Shown here piece after piece: positions 34,231 through 44,470 of a stretch of 64,000 nucleotides of DNA. Positions within the stretch are counted from its first letter, which is position 1; every line of letters starts with the position of its first letter. The translations under genes were made by a program, and so were the position numbers. This DNA is from Mycolicibacterium flavescens (GTDB lineage Bacteria > Actinomycetota > Actinomycetes > Mycobacteriales > Mycobacteriaceae). The notes under the pieces are model-generated. The model saw only the letters and a list, made by a program, of their open reading frames with translations, was not told the DNA's origin and searched no databases. The DNA is taken from assembly GCF_001722335.1 (NCBI RefSeq), contig NZ_MIHA01000004.1, positions 124,001 to 188,000 on the forward strand, written 5' to 3'.

Positions 34231-35079
34231 CTATGCGATGTCCGCGTACACCGGTTGGCCGTCCTCGCCGATCGAGTACCGCTCGGTGCCCGCAGCCACC
34301 CGCGGCGTGTCGGCACCCAGCGCCACCGCGATCTTGTTGCACGCGTTGCGCATGACGTCGAGCGTCAGCTCCCACCCCTGCTTGCGCGAGAAGTGGTTGC
34401 GCACCCCCTCTGCCACCTCCGGCGGGATCGTCGACGGCGACCAGATCAGCGCGTCGACGTACCGCAACGCCGCCTTGTGCGCCTCGCTCAACCCCTCCGC
34501 CGCCTCGTACCGCTCGATCTGCCCGTACAGATCCTCTGACCCGCCCGCGTCCAACGCATCCCCGTCGCGCAGCGACTTGCACAGCCGGCAGTTGTGCTGC
34601 GTCGCGCCTCGCAACCGCACGATCTCCGTCGTCACCGGATCCAGTTCCCGCAGCTGCGCCACCGCCGGCGCGAAGCCGTTGAGCAGCGCATCGACCGGAT
34701 CCGACGCGACGTCGACAGCCGCTTCGCCGTGCCCCGGCCGGCCCAAGCCGATCGCCTCGCAGCCCGCCCACACCCGCGGCACGAAGTCGGCGATGAAGAT
34801 CGTCACCGCGACCCGGAACGCGTTGTCGCCGAACACTTCCAGGAACCGCGCTCGCTGGTTGTCACCGATCCCCGACACGTCGACCGCGAACTGCTCGACG
34901 AACGCCGCCAGCACCCGATCCTCACCGGTCGGCTCGTCGAGCAGATCCTCGCGCAGCGGCAGCGGCGGCAGCGACAACGCCCGCCCGCACGTCAACCGGA
35001 TCAGCGTGTCGCGTCCGCCGTCGCCCGACGACATCGCGACCAGTCCGGCGATCCGCTCGGCCACACCATCATCGCCCAT
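34231..35079 (-). CDS. AhpD-like / carboxymuconolactone decarboxylase family protein
   Basis: The protein has 282 residues, all helical in appearance. The CxxC redox motif is in TQHNCRLCKSLRDGDAL, the core signature of the AhpD-like fold; a second, degenerate helical half (RVLAAFVEQFAVDVSGI) lies upstream. The ATG at 35079 (MGDDGVAER) is preferred over a longer open frame of shadow composition. Members act as peroxidase-reductase partners or lyases. The specific role is unknown. Its start is 7 bases from the tldE stop on the same strand, so it is likely the last gene of the tldD-tldE operon. Confidence 0.83.
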   Translation of the reverse strand: MGDDGVAERIAGLVAMSSGDGGRDTLIRLTCGRALSLPPLPLREDLLDEPTGEDRVLAAFVEQFAVDVSGIGDNQRARFLEVFGDNAFRVAVTIFIADFVPRVWAGCEAIGLGRPGHGEAAVDVASDPVDALLNGFAPAVAQLRELDPVTTEIVRLRGATQHNCRLCKSLRDGDALDAGGSEDLYGQIERYEAAEGLSEAHKAALRYVDALIWSPSTIPPEVAEGVRNHFSRKQGWELTLDVMRNACNKIAVALGADTPRVAAGTERYSIGEDGQPVYADIA

Positions 35080-35086
35080 CCGCCGA

Positions 35087-36460
35087 TTATTGCGCCTGAC
35101 TGACCGATGACATGTGAAAGTCCGGAATCCGCAGGGTCGGCATCGCCGCCCGCGTCGCCCAGTCGCCCCATTCGCGCGGCAACGTCGCCTCGCTGACCCC
35201 GGCTTCGGTCGCCCGGCGCAACACATCGAGCGGGCTCTCGTTGAACCGGAAGTTGTTGACCGCCGCGGTCACCTCACCGTCCTCGATCAGGTACACCCCG
35301 TCGCGGGTCAACCCGGTCAACAACAGCACCGCCGGGTCCACCGTGCGGATGTACCACAGCGTGCTCAACAACAGTCCGCGTTCTGTGCGCGCGATCATGT
35401 CCGCCAGGCCGGCCTCCCCGCCGGTCATCAGCAGGTTGTCCGCCGGCACCGACGGCACCGTGTCGAACTCGGCGGCCGCCGCCCGCGGGTACGCCAGCGC
35501 GTTGATCGCGCCGTCGGAGATCCAGTCCACCCGGTTGATGTCCATCCCGTTGTCGAACACCGACACCCGCGCCGACGACGTCGCAGTCGCCACGAACGGT
35601 GTGCACGCCAGGCCCTCGGCGAACGGGTCCGAGTACAGCGTCAGCGGCAGGTCGGTCAGCTTCTCCCCCACCCGCGTGCCGCCGCCCGGCGCCGAGAACA
35701 CGGTGCGCCCCTCCTGCGCGCCGCGGCCGTCCATCGCCCACGACATGTAGATCATCAGATCGGCCACCGTCGACGGCGGCAGGATCGTCTCGTACCGTCC
35801 GGCGGGCAATTCGACCGTGCGTCGCGCCCACCCCAACCTGGTCTCCAACTCGTCGAGCATCGAATCCACCGGAACCTCAACGTAATCCGGCGTGCTGACC
35901 CCCACCCAGGCGCTGGCGCCGTCGCGCTTGGCGTTGATCTCCACCGACCCCGTCGGCTGGGTGAACCGCCGCCGCAGCCCACCCGAGGTCGCGACGAACG
36001 TCGTCTCCAGGATGTGGCGCGCATACCCGTACAACTGGGCGCGGCCGCGAAATCCCCGCACCAAACCGTCTGCGACAGAACCGAACACGTCGGCACCGGT
36101 CACCGGCAGCGGCGCATCCCAGTCCGGCGGCGCGTCGCCGCTGGACAGCAGCGGCGCGCCGTCGCGGGCCGCCGGCGCCGAGCGCGCGGCCTCCTGCGAC
36201 GACGCCACCAGCGCTGCGATCGTCGCCGGGTCGACCTCGCTGGAGCGCACCGACCCGACGTGGGACTCGCTGCCGCGGCGCACGATCGACACCACCGTGG
36301 TGTTGCGGCTCCGTGACTCCCCGTTGGTGGTCATCGAATTGCCCGCCCACCGCAGCGACGCGTCCGCGCGGTCGGTGACCAACACGATCGTCTCGTCCGC
36401 GCCACCCAACCGCGACGCCTCGGCCAGCGCGCGTTCCACCACCTGCTGTGCACCGATCAT
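35087..36460 (-). CDS. tldE: TldE/PmbA-like metalloprotease subunit
   Basis: The protein has 457 residues, the same length I recall for M. tuberculosis Rv2314c. TldE lacks the HExxxH motif and pairs with TldD to form a heterodimeric protease that trims unfolded or modified peptides. Visible landmarks are ETIVLVTDRADASLRWAGNS, SWAMDGRGAQEGRTVFS and LLMTGGEAGLADMIARTERG. The ATG is 3 bases downstream of the tldD stop. Together with tldD it forms one operon. Confidence 0.88.
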   Translation of the reverse strand: MIGAQQVVERALAEASRLGGADETIVLVTDRADASLRWAGNSMTTNGESRSRNTTVVSIVRRGSESHVGSVRSSEVDPATIAALVASSQEAARSAPAARDGAPLLSSGDAPPDWDAPLPVTGADVFGSVADGLVRGFRGRAQLYGYARHILETTFVATSGGLRRRFTQPTGSVEINAKRDGASAWVGVSTPDYVEVPVDSMLDELETRLGWARRTVELPAGRYETILPPSTVADLMIYMSWAMDGRGAQEGRTVFSAPGGGTRVGEKLTDLPLTLYSDPFAEGLACTPFVATATSSARVSVFDNGMDINRVDWISDGAINALAYPRAAAAEFDTVPSVPADNLLMTGGEAGLADMIARTERGLLLSTLWYIRTVDPAVLLLTGLTRDGVYLIEDGEVTAAVNNFRFNESPLDVLRRATEAGVSEATLPREWGDWATRAAMPTLRIPDFHMSSVSQAQ

Positions 36461-36463
36461 CGG

Positions 36464-37990
36464 TTACCGCCCCGCCTCGGCCACGGTGTTGAGCACGTTG
36501 ACCCCGCGGAACAACGCCGACGGGCAGCCGTGGCTGACCGCCGCGACCTGCCCGGGTTGTGCCTTGCCGCAGTTGAACGCCCCGCCGAGACGCCACGTCG
36601 ACGGCCCGCCCACCGCCTCCATCGACCCCCAGAAGTCCGTCGTCGTCGCCTGATACGCCACATCACGCACCTGACCGTCCAACCGGCCGTCGCGGATCCG
36701 GAAGAACCGCTGCCCGGTGAACTGGAAGTTGTAGCGCTGCATGTCGATCGACCAACTCTTGTCACCGACGATGTACAGCCCGTCGGACACCCGCGCGATC
36801 AGGTCCTCGGTGCTGACGTCCTCGGCCGCCGGTTCCAGCGACACGTTGGCCATCCGCTGGATCGGGACGTGGTGCGGTGAGTCGGCGTACGAGCAGCCGT
36901 TGGAGCGGCCGACGCCGAGCCGCGGCGCGAACACCCGGTCCAGCTGATACCCGACGAAAATCCCGTCGCGCACCAGATCCCACTTCTGCGCCCGCACCCC
37001 CTCGTCGTCGAAACCGATCGACGCCAGGCCGTGGTCGACGGTGCGATCGGCGGTCACGTTCATCACCGGCGAGCCGTAGCGCATCGTCCCGAGCTTGTCC
37101 GGTGTGGCGAACGACGTCCCGGCATACGCCGCCTCGTAACCGATCGCGCGGTCGTATTCGGTGGCGTGGCCGATGGATTCGTGGATCGTCAACCACAGGT
37201 TCGACGGGTCGATCACCAGGTCTGTCGGCCCGGCCTCGACGCTCGGGGCCTTGACCTTCTCGGCCAGCCACACCGGCAGCTCGGCCAGCTCCGATGACCA
37301 GTCCCATACCTCGTCGCCGGCGGCGTACTCCCAGCCCCGCGCCGTCGGCGGCGCCAGCGTGCGCATCGTCTCGAAGGTGCCCGCGGCGGCGTCGACGGTG
37401 ACGGCCTCCAACGACGGCTGCACCCGCACCCGCTGCTGGGTGATCGACGAGCCGAACGTGTCGGCGTAGAACGTCTGCTCCTTGGCCGCATGCCATCCCG
37501 CCGAGACATGGTCGACACCGTCGGCGGCCAACAGCCGGCCGGAGTACTCGCCGAGCACCGCCAGCTTGTCGGCGGCCGCGACCTCGAACGGGTCGATCAC
37601 GTAGTCCGACACCCAGCTCACGTCGGTGTAGACCGGTTCGGCGGCCAACTCGATGCGCTCGGCGTTCAGCGGCGCCAGCGTCCGCGCGACCCGCACCGCC
37701 CGGCGCGCGGTCTCGGCCGCCACGTCGACGTCGAGCTCGGCGTGCGAGGCGAAACCCCAGGTGCCGTCGACGATCACGCGCACCGCCAGGCCGATCTCGC
37801 GGTCGACGACCGCGGCCTCCAGTTCCCCGTCGCGCAACTGCATCAACTCGGTGGTGATCGCGTGCACGCGCAGGTCGGCGTAACTGGCGCCCTCGGCCAG
37901 CGCGGCGGACAGCGCCGCATCGGCGAGCGCAGACCGCGGCAGCGCGAGAAAGTCGGAATCGACTCGTCGGGTTGCTGTCACGGTCACCAC
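36464..37990 (-). CDS. tldD: TldD metalloprotease
   Basis: The protein has 508 residues. The zinc site H270-E-S-I-G-H275 (LTIHESIGHATEYDRA) is intact. Other family blocks are GTMRYGSPVMNVTADRT, GRSNGCSYADSPHHVPIQRM and VGDKSWSIDMQRYNFQFTGQ. It is the catalytic subunit of the TldD/E protease. A GTG at 37990 is the furthest upstream candidate; two further in-frame GTGs follow at 37987 and 37981. It is the first gene of the tldD-tldE operon and lies 13 bases downstream of the EcfT stop, so the ECF genes may read through. Confidence 0.9.
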   Translation of the reverse strand: MVTVTATRRVDSDFLALPRSALADAALSAALAEGASYADLRVHAITTELMQLRDGELEAAVVDREIGLAVRVIVDGTWGFASHAELDVDVAAETARRAVRVARTLAPLNAERIELAAEPVYTDVSWVSDYVIDPFEVAAADKLAVLGEYSGRLLAADGVDHVSAGWHAAKEQTFYADTFGSSITQQRVRVQPSLEAVTVDAAAGTFETMRTLAPPTARGWEYAAGDEVWDWSSELAELPVWLAEKVKAPSVEAGPTDLVIDPSNLWLTIHESIGHATEYDRAIGYEAAYAGTSFATPDKLGTMRYGSPVMNVTADRTVDHGLASIGFDDEGVRAQKWDLVRDGIFVGYQLDRVFAPRLGVGRSNGCSYADSPHHVPIQRMANVSLEPAAEDVSTEDLIARVSDGLYIVGDKSWSIDMQRYNFQFTGQRFFRIRDGRLDGQVRDVAYQATTTDFWGSMEAVGGPSTWRLGGAFNCGKAQPGQVAAVSHGCPSALFRGVNVLNTVAEAGR

Positions 37991-38003
37991 CGTAACGGTG
38001 AGG

Positions 38004-38852
38004 TCAGCGGGTCACCGCGCTGGTGCCGAGCACCGTCAGCTCCAACGCCAGGGCCACCCCGCACACCGCGGCGACGATCAGCATCGCCCACCAGTCGATC
38101 GCCTTCGGACGCGACGGCGCCGCCGAGATCTGCCCGGCGCCGCCGCGCGCGGTGATCGCGTCGCCCATCTCGTCGGCCCGCCGCAAGGCGACGGTGATCG
38201 CCGCGGCCAGCATGTCGATCGCCTCCATCCACCAGCGCCGCCAGTGGCCGCGCCGGCGCGGGGCCGCCGGTTTGGGTCGCAGCCGGCGCGCGGCGTAGAG
38301 GATCCGGAACTCGTCGATCAGCATCGGGAACGCGCGCAGCGCCAACGCCAACGCGACCGCCCACTCGTCGACCGGTATCCGCAACACCCGCAGCGGGCGC
38401 CCCAAAGTCGCGACGGCGGGCGCGATCTCGGCGACGTTCGTCGTCCACGACACCATCGCGCCCAGCCCGAGCAGCACGATCGACAGCGCGGTGATGCGCA
38501 GGAAGTTCAGCAGTCCGCCCAACCCCACCTCGACCGAGCCCAGCCCGATCACCGGGTCGCCGCCGGCGAAGGTGGCGGTCAACCCGCCCAGGAACACCAG
38601 GAAGATCAGCCAGCCGGGGATGCTCGGCAACACGCCGCGCTGGATGCCGGCCAGCCGCGCCGCGACGAGCACCAGCACCGCCACCGCGCCGATCGGCACC
38701 CAGCCCGGGTAGAACGTCATCAGCACGCCGATCGCGGCGACCATGAGCAGTTTGGTGCCCGCCCACAGCCGGTGGATGACGCTGTCGCCGGGGACCGGCC
38801 GCAGCAGGACCACCGAGCGGCGCTGGCGGCGACCGGTCGACGGCGCGCTCAT
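38004..38852 (-). CDS. ECF transporter transmembrane subunit EcfT (CbiQ type)
   Basis: The protein has 282 residues with five to six membrane helices, starting [13 protein letters not shown]. The cytoplasmic coupling signature appears around [24 protein letters not shown] and a later [17 protein letters not shown]. In energy-coupling factor systems, EcfT links two ATPases to a vitamin- or metal-binding S component. The ATG overlaps the stop of the S-A-A fusion gene in ATGA. It corresponds in order and length to M. tuberculosis Rv2325c. The transported vitamin or metal is not identifiable. Confidence 0.88.
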   Translation of the reverse strand: MSAPSTGRRQRRSVVLLRPVPGDSVIHRLWAGTKLLMVAAIGVLMTFYPGWVPIGAVAVLVLVAARLAGIQRGVLPSIPGWLIFLVFLGGLTATFAGGDPVIGLGSVEVGLGGLLNFLRITALSIVLLGLGAMVSWTTNVAEIAPAVATLGRPLRVLRIPVDEWAVALALALRAFPMLIDEFRILYAARRLRPKPAAPRRRGHWRRWWMEAIDMLAAAITVALRRADEMGDAITARGGAGQISAAPSRPKAIDWWAMLIVAAVCGVALALELTVLGTSAVTR

Positions 38853-40900
38853 GCTCGTCCGCCCGCGGCCGTCGGGGTGGGCACCAGTGCGCCGCCTTCC
38901 AGATGCAGTGTGCGCGGGCACAATTCCTCGAGCCCGGTGAAGTCGTGCGAGATCACGACGACGGTGAGGTTCGCGGTCCGGCGGAGCTGGGCCAGCAGCC
39001 GCAGCAGGCCGCGTCCGCTCGCCGCGTCGAGACCGGCCAGCGGTTCGTCGAGGATCAGCGCGCGCGGCTTGCGGGCCAGCAGGCCGGCCAGCACGACGCG
39101 GCGCATCTGACCGCCGCTGAGCTGGTCGATGCGCCGCTTGGCCAGTGACGCGTCCAGGCCCACCGTCGCCAGCGCTTCGGTCACCCGGGCCGACTCCCGC
39201 ACCGAAAACCCGGCGGCCGAGGCGATCTCGAGGTCGACGCGGCCACGCATCAGCTGCAGCCGGGCGGCCTGGAACGAGATCGCGACGGCGCCGACCTGAT
39301 CGGCGACCGGGGCGCCGTCGAGCAGGCAGTCGCCCTCGGTCGGCACGGTCAGACCGGCCACGATCCACGCCAGCGTCGACTTGCCCGACCCGTTGAGCCC
39401 GTGGATCAGCACGCCGTCGCCCTCGTTGACGGTGAAGCTGATGTCGCGCAGCGCGGTCGCCGCCCACGGCGTCCCGCTGCCGTACTCGTGGCTGACGCCT
39501 CTGAGCTCCAGCACCGGGGCGGTGTCGTGGCCGGGGACGGCCGTGGCGGTCGGCGCCTCCGACGTCTCCACCATGTCGGTGTTGTCGTCCCCGCCGGGGC
39601 CGCCGGTCAGGTCGACGGTGCGGTCGGCGGCGTCGGCCTCGTCGTTGTAGTGGGTGATGTGCACCAGCGACATCTGGTGGCGCCGGGTCAGCCCGGACAG
39701 CACGCCCATCAGCGCGTCGCGGCCCTGCTGGTCGACCATGCTGGTGACCTCGTCGGCGATCAGCAGCGACGGTTCGCGCGCGAGCGCGGCCGCCACCGCG
39801 AGCCGCTGCAGTTCGCCGCCGGACAGGCCGCCGGTGTCGCGTTCGGCCATCCCGTCGAGGCCTACTTCCTCGAGCAGTTGCGGCACGTCGGTGACCGCGC
39901 CGGGCGGCAGCCCCCACACCACGTCGTCGGCGACGCGGGTGCCGAGCACCTGGCTCTCGGGGTGCTGCATGATCACCGCTGTGCCGCCGATGCGGCCCAA
40001 CCCGACGGCGCCGGGGCGTTCGATCCGGCCCGCGGTGGGTTCGCGGCCGGCCAGCATCAGCATCAGCGTGGTCTTGCCCGAACCGTTGGCCCCGGTGATC
40101 GCGAGGTGCTCGCCCGGTTCGACGGTCATGGTGAGCGGGCCGAGTGCGTCGTGGTCGGCCGACGGGTAGCGGAAGTGCACGTCGCGCAGCCGGGTCGGCA
40201 CCGGGGCGACGGCCTCACCGTCGGATAGGGCGTCGGCCGAGGCTTCCAGCTTGTGCACGTCGGGGATGCCGAAGAGGCGGTCCATCACCCGCGACAGCGC
40301 CCACCAGCCGACCAGGCTGACGAACGTGATCGACACCACGCCGGAGCCGAAGAACAGCAGCGGCCAGTAGTCCAGCGCGATCGCGAAGTCGTGTTTGAGC
40401 CGCTCGGCCACACCCTGCATGTTCGGGATGCGCGCGATGATCGCGGCGGTGCCGGTGACGTTCGCGGTGACCGACTCGAACAGCAGGTGGCGCAGCCGCG
40501 AGAGCACCGACAACGCCACCACGACGGCCGCGCCGAACGCGGCGCCGGCGACGAGCGCGGCCACGAACACCGTCGGCGTCCCGCGGCCGCGGCGTTTGAC
40601 GATGCCGGTCAGCCCGCCGATATAGGCGCAGTTCACCACGGTCATGAACCCGCCCATCCCGGCGATCAGGAACGCGATGATGCCGCCGGCGACGGTCGCG
40701 GTGAGCAGCACCCGCAGTCGGTAGCGGTACGCGAGCAGCCCCATCGGCACGGTGCCGAGCAGCGACAGCCCCGCCGCGAACGGCACGACGACGGCGATGA
40801 TCGCGGTGGCCGCGCACAGCGCGGCCATCACGGAGGCCTGAGCCAGTTCGACCGGACGCAACGCACCCTTTCGTCGAGGTGGTTGCCCGGTCGCGGTCAT
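38849..40900 (-). CDS. Fused ECF transporter: DUF2232-like S component plus two ATPases
   Basis: The protein has 683 residues. Residues 1-220 hold about six membrane helices of an S-component type region. The first ABC domain (Walker [10 protein letters not shown] near 267-275, [21 protein letters not shown]) and the second ([10 protein letters not shown] near 497-505, [23 protein letters not shown]) follow in one chain. The first Walker B ends DEVT rather than DEPT. With EcfT this gives a complete importer from two genes. The ATG at 40900 is preferred over an upstream in-frame start that would run into the shared promoter. It resembles Rv2326c and is divergent from marR. Confidence 0.88.
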   Translation of the reverse strand: MTATGQPPRRKGALRPVELAQASVMAALCAATAIIAVVVPFAAGLSLLGTVPMGLLAYRYRLRVLLTATVAGGIIAFLIAGMGGFMTVVNCAYIGGLTGIVKRRGRGTPTVFVAALVAGAAFGAAVVVALSVLSRLRHLLFESVTANVTGTAAIIARIPNMQGVAERLKHDFAIALDYWPLLFFGSGVVSITFVSLVGWWALSRVMDRLFGIPDVHKLEASADALSDGEAVAPVPTRLRDVHFRYPSADHDALGPLTMTVEPGEHLAITGANGSGKTTLMLMLAGREPTAGRIERPGAVGLGRIGGTAVIMQHPESQVLGTRVADDVVWGLPPGAVTDVPQLLEEVGLDGMAERDTGGLSGGELQRLAVAAALAREPSLLIADEVTSMVDQQGRDALMGVLSGLTRRHQMSLVHITHYNDEADAADRTVDLTGGPGGDDNTDMVETSEAPTATAVPGHDTAPVLELRGVSHEYGSGTPWAATALRDISFTVNEGDGVLIHGLNGSGKSTLAWIVAGLTVPTEGDCLLDGAPVADQVGAVAISFQAARLQLMRGRVDLEIASAAGFSVRESARVTEALATVGLDASLAKRRIDQLSGGQMRRVVLAGLLARKPRALILDEPLAGLDAASGRGLLRLLAQLRRTANLTVVVISHDFTGLEELCPRTLHLEGGALVPTPTAAGGRA

Positions 40901-40954
40901 TGCACGATTCTGCCAGCCGCGATGACGGTGGCCCGCAAGCAGACCGTTTGAAAC

Positions 40955-40971
40955 ACATAGCGTGACTATGT
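40955..40971. promoter_or_regulatory. ACATAG-N5-CTATGT palindrome in the marR/ECF divergent region
   Basis: A perfect 6-bp inverted repeat with 5-base spacer, 11 bases before the marR start at 40983 and about 55 bases from the ECF gene start. Its form and position fit a MarR-type operator controlling both directions; this is inference. Confidence 0.55.
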
Positions 40972-40982
40972 AATCTGGCCGC

Positions 40983-41423
40983 ATGGCTCGAACGCTCGGT
41001 TCCGACCTGCTGTCCGTCGTCGCCCGGATCAACCGCCTGGCCACCCAGCGGGTCCGTCTTCCGCTCGGCTACGCCCAGGCGCGGCTGCTGTCCACGATCG
41101 AAGACCAGGGCCCCACGCGCATCTCGGACCTGGCCGCGCTCGACCACTGCTCGCAGCCCACGATGACCACTCAGGTGCGCCGATTGGAGGACGCCGGCAT
41201 GGTGACGCGCCGGGTCGACCCCGACGACGCCCGCGCGGTGCTCATCGAGATCACCGCCGAGGGCGTGGACACGCTGCGGCAGGTCCGCATCGATCGCGGC
41301 GCGGCGATCGACCCGTATCTCGATCGCCTGGACGACCAAGACCGCGACACGTTGGCCGAAGCCGTCCGCGTGCTGCGCCGGTTGCTCGAGGACGCGTCGA
41401 CGCCGACGACTGTCACCAAATAA
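40983..41423 (+). CDS. MarR family transcriptional regulator
   Basis: The protein has 146 residues with a winged helix-turn-helix: [29 protein letters not shown] is the recognition region, followed by the wing [16 protein letters not shown]. It probably senses a small ligand and represses the neighbouring MFS and ECF genes. It starts at ATG 40983 and the MFS gene follows after 27 bases, with AAGGAGG in between, so the two are co-transcribed. Position matches M. tuberculosis Rv2327. Confidence 0.9.
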   Translation: MARTLGSDLLSVVARINRLATQRVRLPLGYAQARLLSTIEDQGPTRISDLAALDHCSQPTMTTQVRRLEDAGMVTRRVDPDDARAVLIEITAEGVDTLRQVRIDRGAAIDPYLDRLDDQDRDTLAEAVRVLRRLLEDASTPTTVTK

Positions 41424-41450
41424 AGGCCAACTAAAGGAGGGTGCGCCCGG

Positions 41451-42656
41451 ATGTGGCGTCAACCGAAAGCTGTCTGGGCCGTTGCGTTCGCGTGCGTCGT
41501 CGCGTTCATGGGCATCGGCCTGGTCGACCCGATCCTCAAGCCGATCGCCGAGAACCTCGATGCCTCACCGTCACAGGTGTCGCTGTTGTTCACCAGCTAC
41601 ATGGCGGTGATGGGGGTGGCGATGCTGATCACCGGTGTGGTGTCCAGCCGCATCGGCCCCAAACGCACTCTGCTGCTCGGTTTGGCGGTGATCATCGTCG
41701 GCGCCGGGCTGGCCGGGATGTCAGCCACCGTGATGGAGATCGTCGGCTGGCGCGCATTGTGGGGCCTGGGCAACGCGCTGTTCATCGCCACCGCCCTGGC
41801 CGCGATCGTGAACTCCGCGAAAGGATCTGTGGCACAGGCGATCATCCTCTACGAGGCCGCGCTGGGCCTGGGTATCGCGGTCGGCCCGCTGGTCGGCGGG
41901 GCGCTCGGCACGATCTCCTGGCGCGGACCGTTCTTCGGGGTGTCGGCGCTGATGGCGTTCGCCTTCGTGGTCACGGTCTTCCTGCTGCCCCCGACGCCGC
42001 GCGCCGAACGCGCGACCACGCTGGCCGACCCGTTCCGCGCGCTGCGGCACCGCGGCCTGTTCGGCGTCGCGGTCACCGCGCTGTTGTACAACTTCGGGTT
42101 CTTCACACTGCTGGCGTTCACGCCGTTCCCGCTCGACATGAGCGCCTCCGAGATCGGGTTCATCTTCTTCGGGTGGGGTGTCGCGCTGGCGTTCACGTCG
42201 GTGGTCGTCGCACCGCGGCTGCAGCGCCGCTTCGGCACGCTGCCCGTGCTGCTGGTCAACCTGGTGGTGATGGCGGCGACGCTGGCCGTGATGGCGATCT
42301 TCACCGACGACAAGGTGGTGCTGGCGGCCTCGGTCGTGGTGGCCGGATTGTGGTGCGGTATCACCAACACGCTGATCACCGAGACCGTCATGAAGGCCGC
42401 CCCCGTCGAACGCGGTGTGGCCTCGGCGGCCTACAGCTTCATGCGGTTCGGCGGCGCGGCCGTCGCGCCGTGGCTGGCCGGGGTGCTCGGCGAGCGGATC
42501 AACGTGCACCTGCCGTACTGGGTGGGTGCGGCCGCCGTGCTGGCGGGCGTCGGCGTGCTGGCGTTGACCCGGTCTCACCTACGCGGCATCGATGCCGAAG
42601 AGTCCGAACTCGAGCAACTCAAAGACGAGGCGACCGCGCTCACCGTCGGAGATTGA
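41451..42656 (+). CDS. MFS transporter, drug/proton antiporter-like
   Basis: The protein has 401 residues with 12 predicted membrane helices. The loop 2-3 signature is present in VVSSRIGPKRTLLLG, and ALGLGIAVGPLVGGAL resembles the antiporter motif C. Export of a toxic or regulatory compound is likely. AAGGAGGG precedes the ATG at 41451. It follows marR in one operon, which supports ligand-inducible efflux. It converges on the frameshifted MpaB gene. Confidence 0.88.
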   Translation: MWRQPKAVWAVAFACVVAFMGIGLVDPILKPIAENLDASPSQVSLLFTSYMAVMGVAMLITGVVSSRIGPKRTLLLGLAVIIVGAGLAGMSATVMEIVGWRALWGLGNALFIATALAAIVNSAKGSVAQAIILYEAALGLGIAVGPLVGGALGTISWRGPFFGVSALMAFAFVVTVFLLPPTPRAERATTLADPFRALRHRGLFGVAVTALLYNFGFFTLLAFTPFPLDMSASEIGFIFFGWGVALAFTSVVVAPRLQRRFGTLPVLLVNLVVMAATLAVMAIFTDDKVVLAASVVVAGLWCGITNTLITETVMKAAPVERGVASAAYSFMRFGGAAVAPWLAGVLGERINVHLPYWVGAAAVLAGVGVLALTRSHLRGIDAEESELEQLKDEATALTVGD

Positions 42657-42677
42657 GACCCCACCTATCCGCGCCGC

Positions 42678-43620
42678 TCACGCGCTGACCAGTGCAGCCG
42701 CCGCGGCCCGGGCCCGCGACTGGCGCACCTCGCGGATCACACCGTCGCCGAACACGTTCAGCAGCGCCTTGGTCGCCCGCCGGCGCGCCAGCCGCCCCGC
42801 AGCCGTGAACTTCGGGGTGTTCATCAGCTGCTGAGCCCATCGCGGGTGCAGATCCCTGTACCGCCCACTCGATCAGCGAGTACAGCGGGCGCTGAGGCCG
42901 CGGATAACGCCACGGGGCAAGCGGATTGAGGTAGCGAACGGTCGGGATCGTGACCGCGAGCTGGGGCACCGAGTCCTCGAGCACCTGCATCACCCCGGCC
43001 CGGGTGGTCGGCACGTCGACGCCGCCAAGCGCCTCACCCATGCGGGCGTATTCGGCGAAAAACTGTTCGAGCCGTTCGCCTTCGAGTGGGCGCGGGTGAT
43101 AGGCCGTGTGCGCGGCCACCAGTCCCCACGCCTGCGTGGCGTAGTTCCACGTCAGCAACTCCGGATCGTTGGCCCGGTACGCGTGCCCGTCGGGGCGCAC
43201 ACCCTCGATCGTGTCGTGCATGGCGCGCACCGTCCGGCACACCTGCTCGGCGACGGCCGTCGGGCCCATCGCCACCCCGAGGAAGAACGCCACCGAATGC
43301 CCGGTGCGTGAAGACATTCCCTTGTCGTCGAAATTGCCGGTGGGCGCCCCGTCGGGGCGGCGCTCGATGGCCCTGGTGTGCTCGTAGCCCATCCACGCCA
43401 TGGTGGGGTGAAGCGTCTCCATCATCGCCGCCGCGGCCAACCCGATCTGGAAGGTCGGCAGGTGCGAGTGGACGTACCACATGGCGCTGTCGGGTCCGTA
43501 CCAGCCGGGATCGCCGACGGGTTCGTCGAACCGCACGCCTTTGAAGAACTGCCGCCGCACGGGTTCGAACAGCTTGTCCATCGCCCGATCAGACAGGTCG
43601 CGCCGCAGATCGCTCACCAT
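42678..43620 (-). pseudogene. MpaB-type oxygenase (DUF2236), frameshifted near the C-terminus
   Basis: Residues 1-255 read as a normal MpaB-family protein (FKGVRFDEPVGDPGWYGPDSA, HPTMAWMGYEHTRAIERR, ELLTWNYATQAWGLVAAHTAY, PLYSLIEWAVQ). Around 42854-42860 the frame changes: the other frame continues DLHPRWAQQLMNTPKF, ARRRATKALLNVFGDG and ends at 42678, whereas the present frame drifts into unrelated residues to 42640. A single extra base in CCCTGTAC explains this. The core with the heme-binding histidines may still be made. It is either a real mutation or a sequencing error. It is divergent from the TetR gene with a palindrome between. Confidence 0.68.
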
Positions 43621-43632
43621 GGCACTACCGTA

Positions 43633-43652
43633 ATGCGAGTATCTAATCGCAT
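43633..43652. promoter_or_regulatory. ATGCGA-N8-TCGCAT inverted repeat, candidate TetR operator
   Basis: The palindrome lies in the 56-base gap between the divergent starts of the MpaB-type gene (43620) and the TetR gene (43677). Its position suggests control of both genes by the TetR product. Confidence 0.5.
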
Positions 43653-43676
43653 ACTAGTCGTGTTCAAGAGAAGGTC

Positions 43677-44294
43677 GTGGCGCAGCAGATTCCCAGAAAA
43701 GTGCCTCGTCAGCAGAGGTCCCGCCAGATGGTCGACCGGATTCTGGACGCGGCCGCTCGCCTCCTTGACGTATCCGGGTACGACGGGGTGTCAACCCACC
43801 GCATCGCCGCCGAGGCCGGCGTCAGTCCCGGCAGCATCTATCAGTACTTCCCGAACAAGGACGCGATCGTCGCCGCCACCGTCGAGCGGATGATCGAGCG
43901 CATCGCCGCACAACTGGCCGAGGCCTTCGACACGGTCACCGGAACCGGCGGCGCCGATCCCGTGCGGCGCATCGTCACCGCGGTGCTCGACGCCACCGAA
44001 CGCAACCGGGAACTGGTGCGGGTGCTGGTCGAGCAGATGCCGCGGTTGGGCGGCTCGGCCGAGATCCGGACCATCGAGCAGCGCGCCACCGATCTGGCCT
44101 CCGGCTATCTGGCCGGGGTCACCAACGGCATTCCGATGCGGCGTCCGGCGATGGTGTGGCTGGCGGTACAGGCGTTGGAGCAGATCACGATTCGCTACGT
44201 GCTCGACGAACCGGCGATCGACCGCGAGGAGTTCGTCGCCGAGTTGAGCCGGCTGATCACCACGTTCACCACGCTGTCGGTCGTCCCGCGGTAG
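43677..44294 (+). CDS. TetR family transcriptional regulator
   Basis: The protein has 205 residues. The N-terminal helix-turn-helix is standard: ILDAAARLLDVSGYDGVSTHRIAAEAGVSPGSIYQYFPNKDAI spans about residues 22-64. The C-terminal ligand domain is less conserved. The GTG at 43677 is preceded by GAGAAGG. The likely target is the divergent MpaB-type gene. Confidence 0.87.
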   Translation: MAQQIPRKVPRQQRSRQMVDRILDAAARLLDVSGYDGVSTHRIAAEAGVSPGSIYQYFPNKDAIVAATVERMIERIAAQLAEAFDTVTGTGGADPVRRIVTAVLDATERNRELVRVLVEQMPRLGGSAEIRTIEQRATDLASGYLAGVTNGIPMRRPAMVWLAVQALEQITIRYVLDEPAIDREEFVAELSRLITTFTTLSVVPR

Positions 44295-44299
44295 CGGCC

Positions 44300-44470
44300 T
44301 CACGCCAGCGCGGCCTTCACCGCCTTGTCGACCTCGAGGTCGAGCACGGTCAGGTTGGCGCGACGGAATCCCTCCGCGACCCAATGCTCGGGCTGCAAAC
44401 CCGGCCACACGACGCACAAGCCGATCGAGTCCCAGGCGTCGAAAGCGAAGAACCGGTAGGCGCGGCGGCC
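44300..44470 (-). pseudogene. 3' fragment of an unrecognised gene, truncated at the mce breakpoint
   Basis: One frame ending at 44300 reads AYRFFAFDAWDSIGLCVVW, then QPEHWVAEGFRRANLTVLDL and a TGA stop. It has the composition of a real coding C-terminus and differs in frame from the mceF piece upstream, so the two are not a functional fusion. I cannot identify its family. Its 5' portion is absent from the window. Confidence 0.5.
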
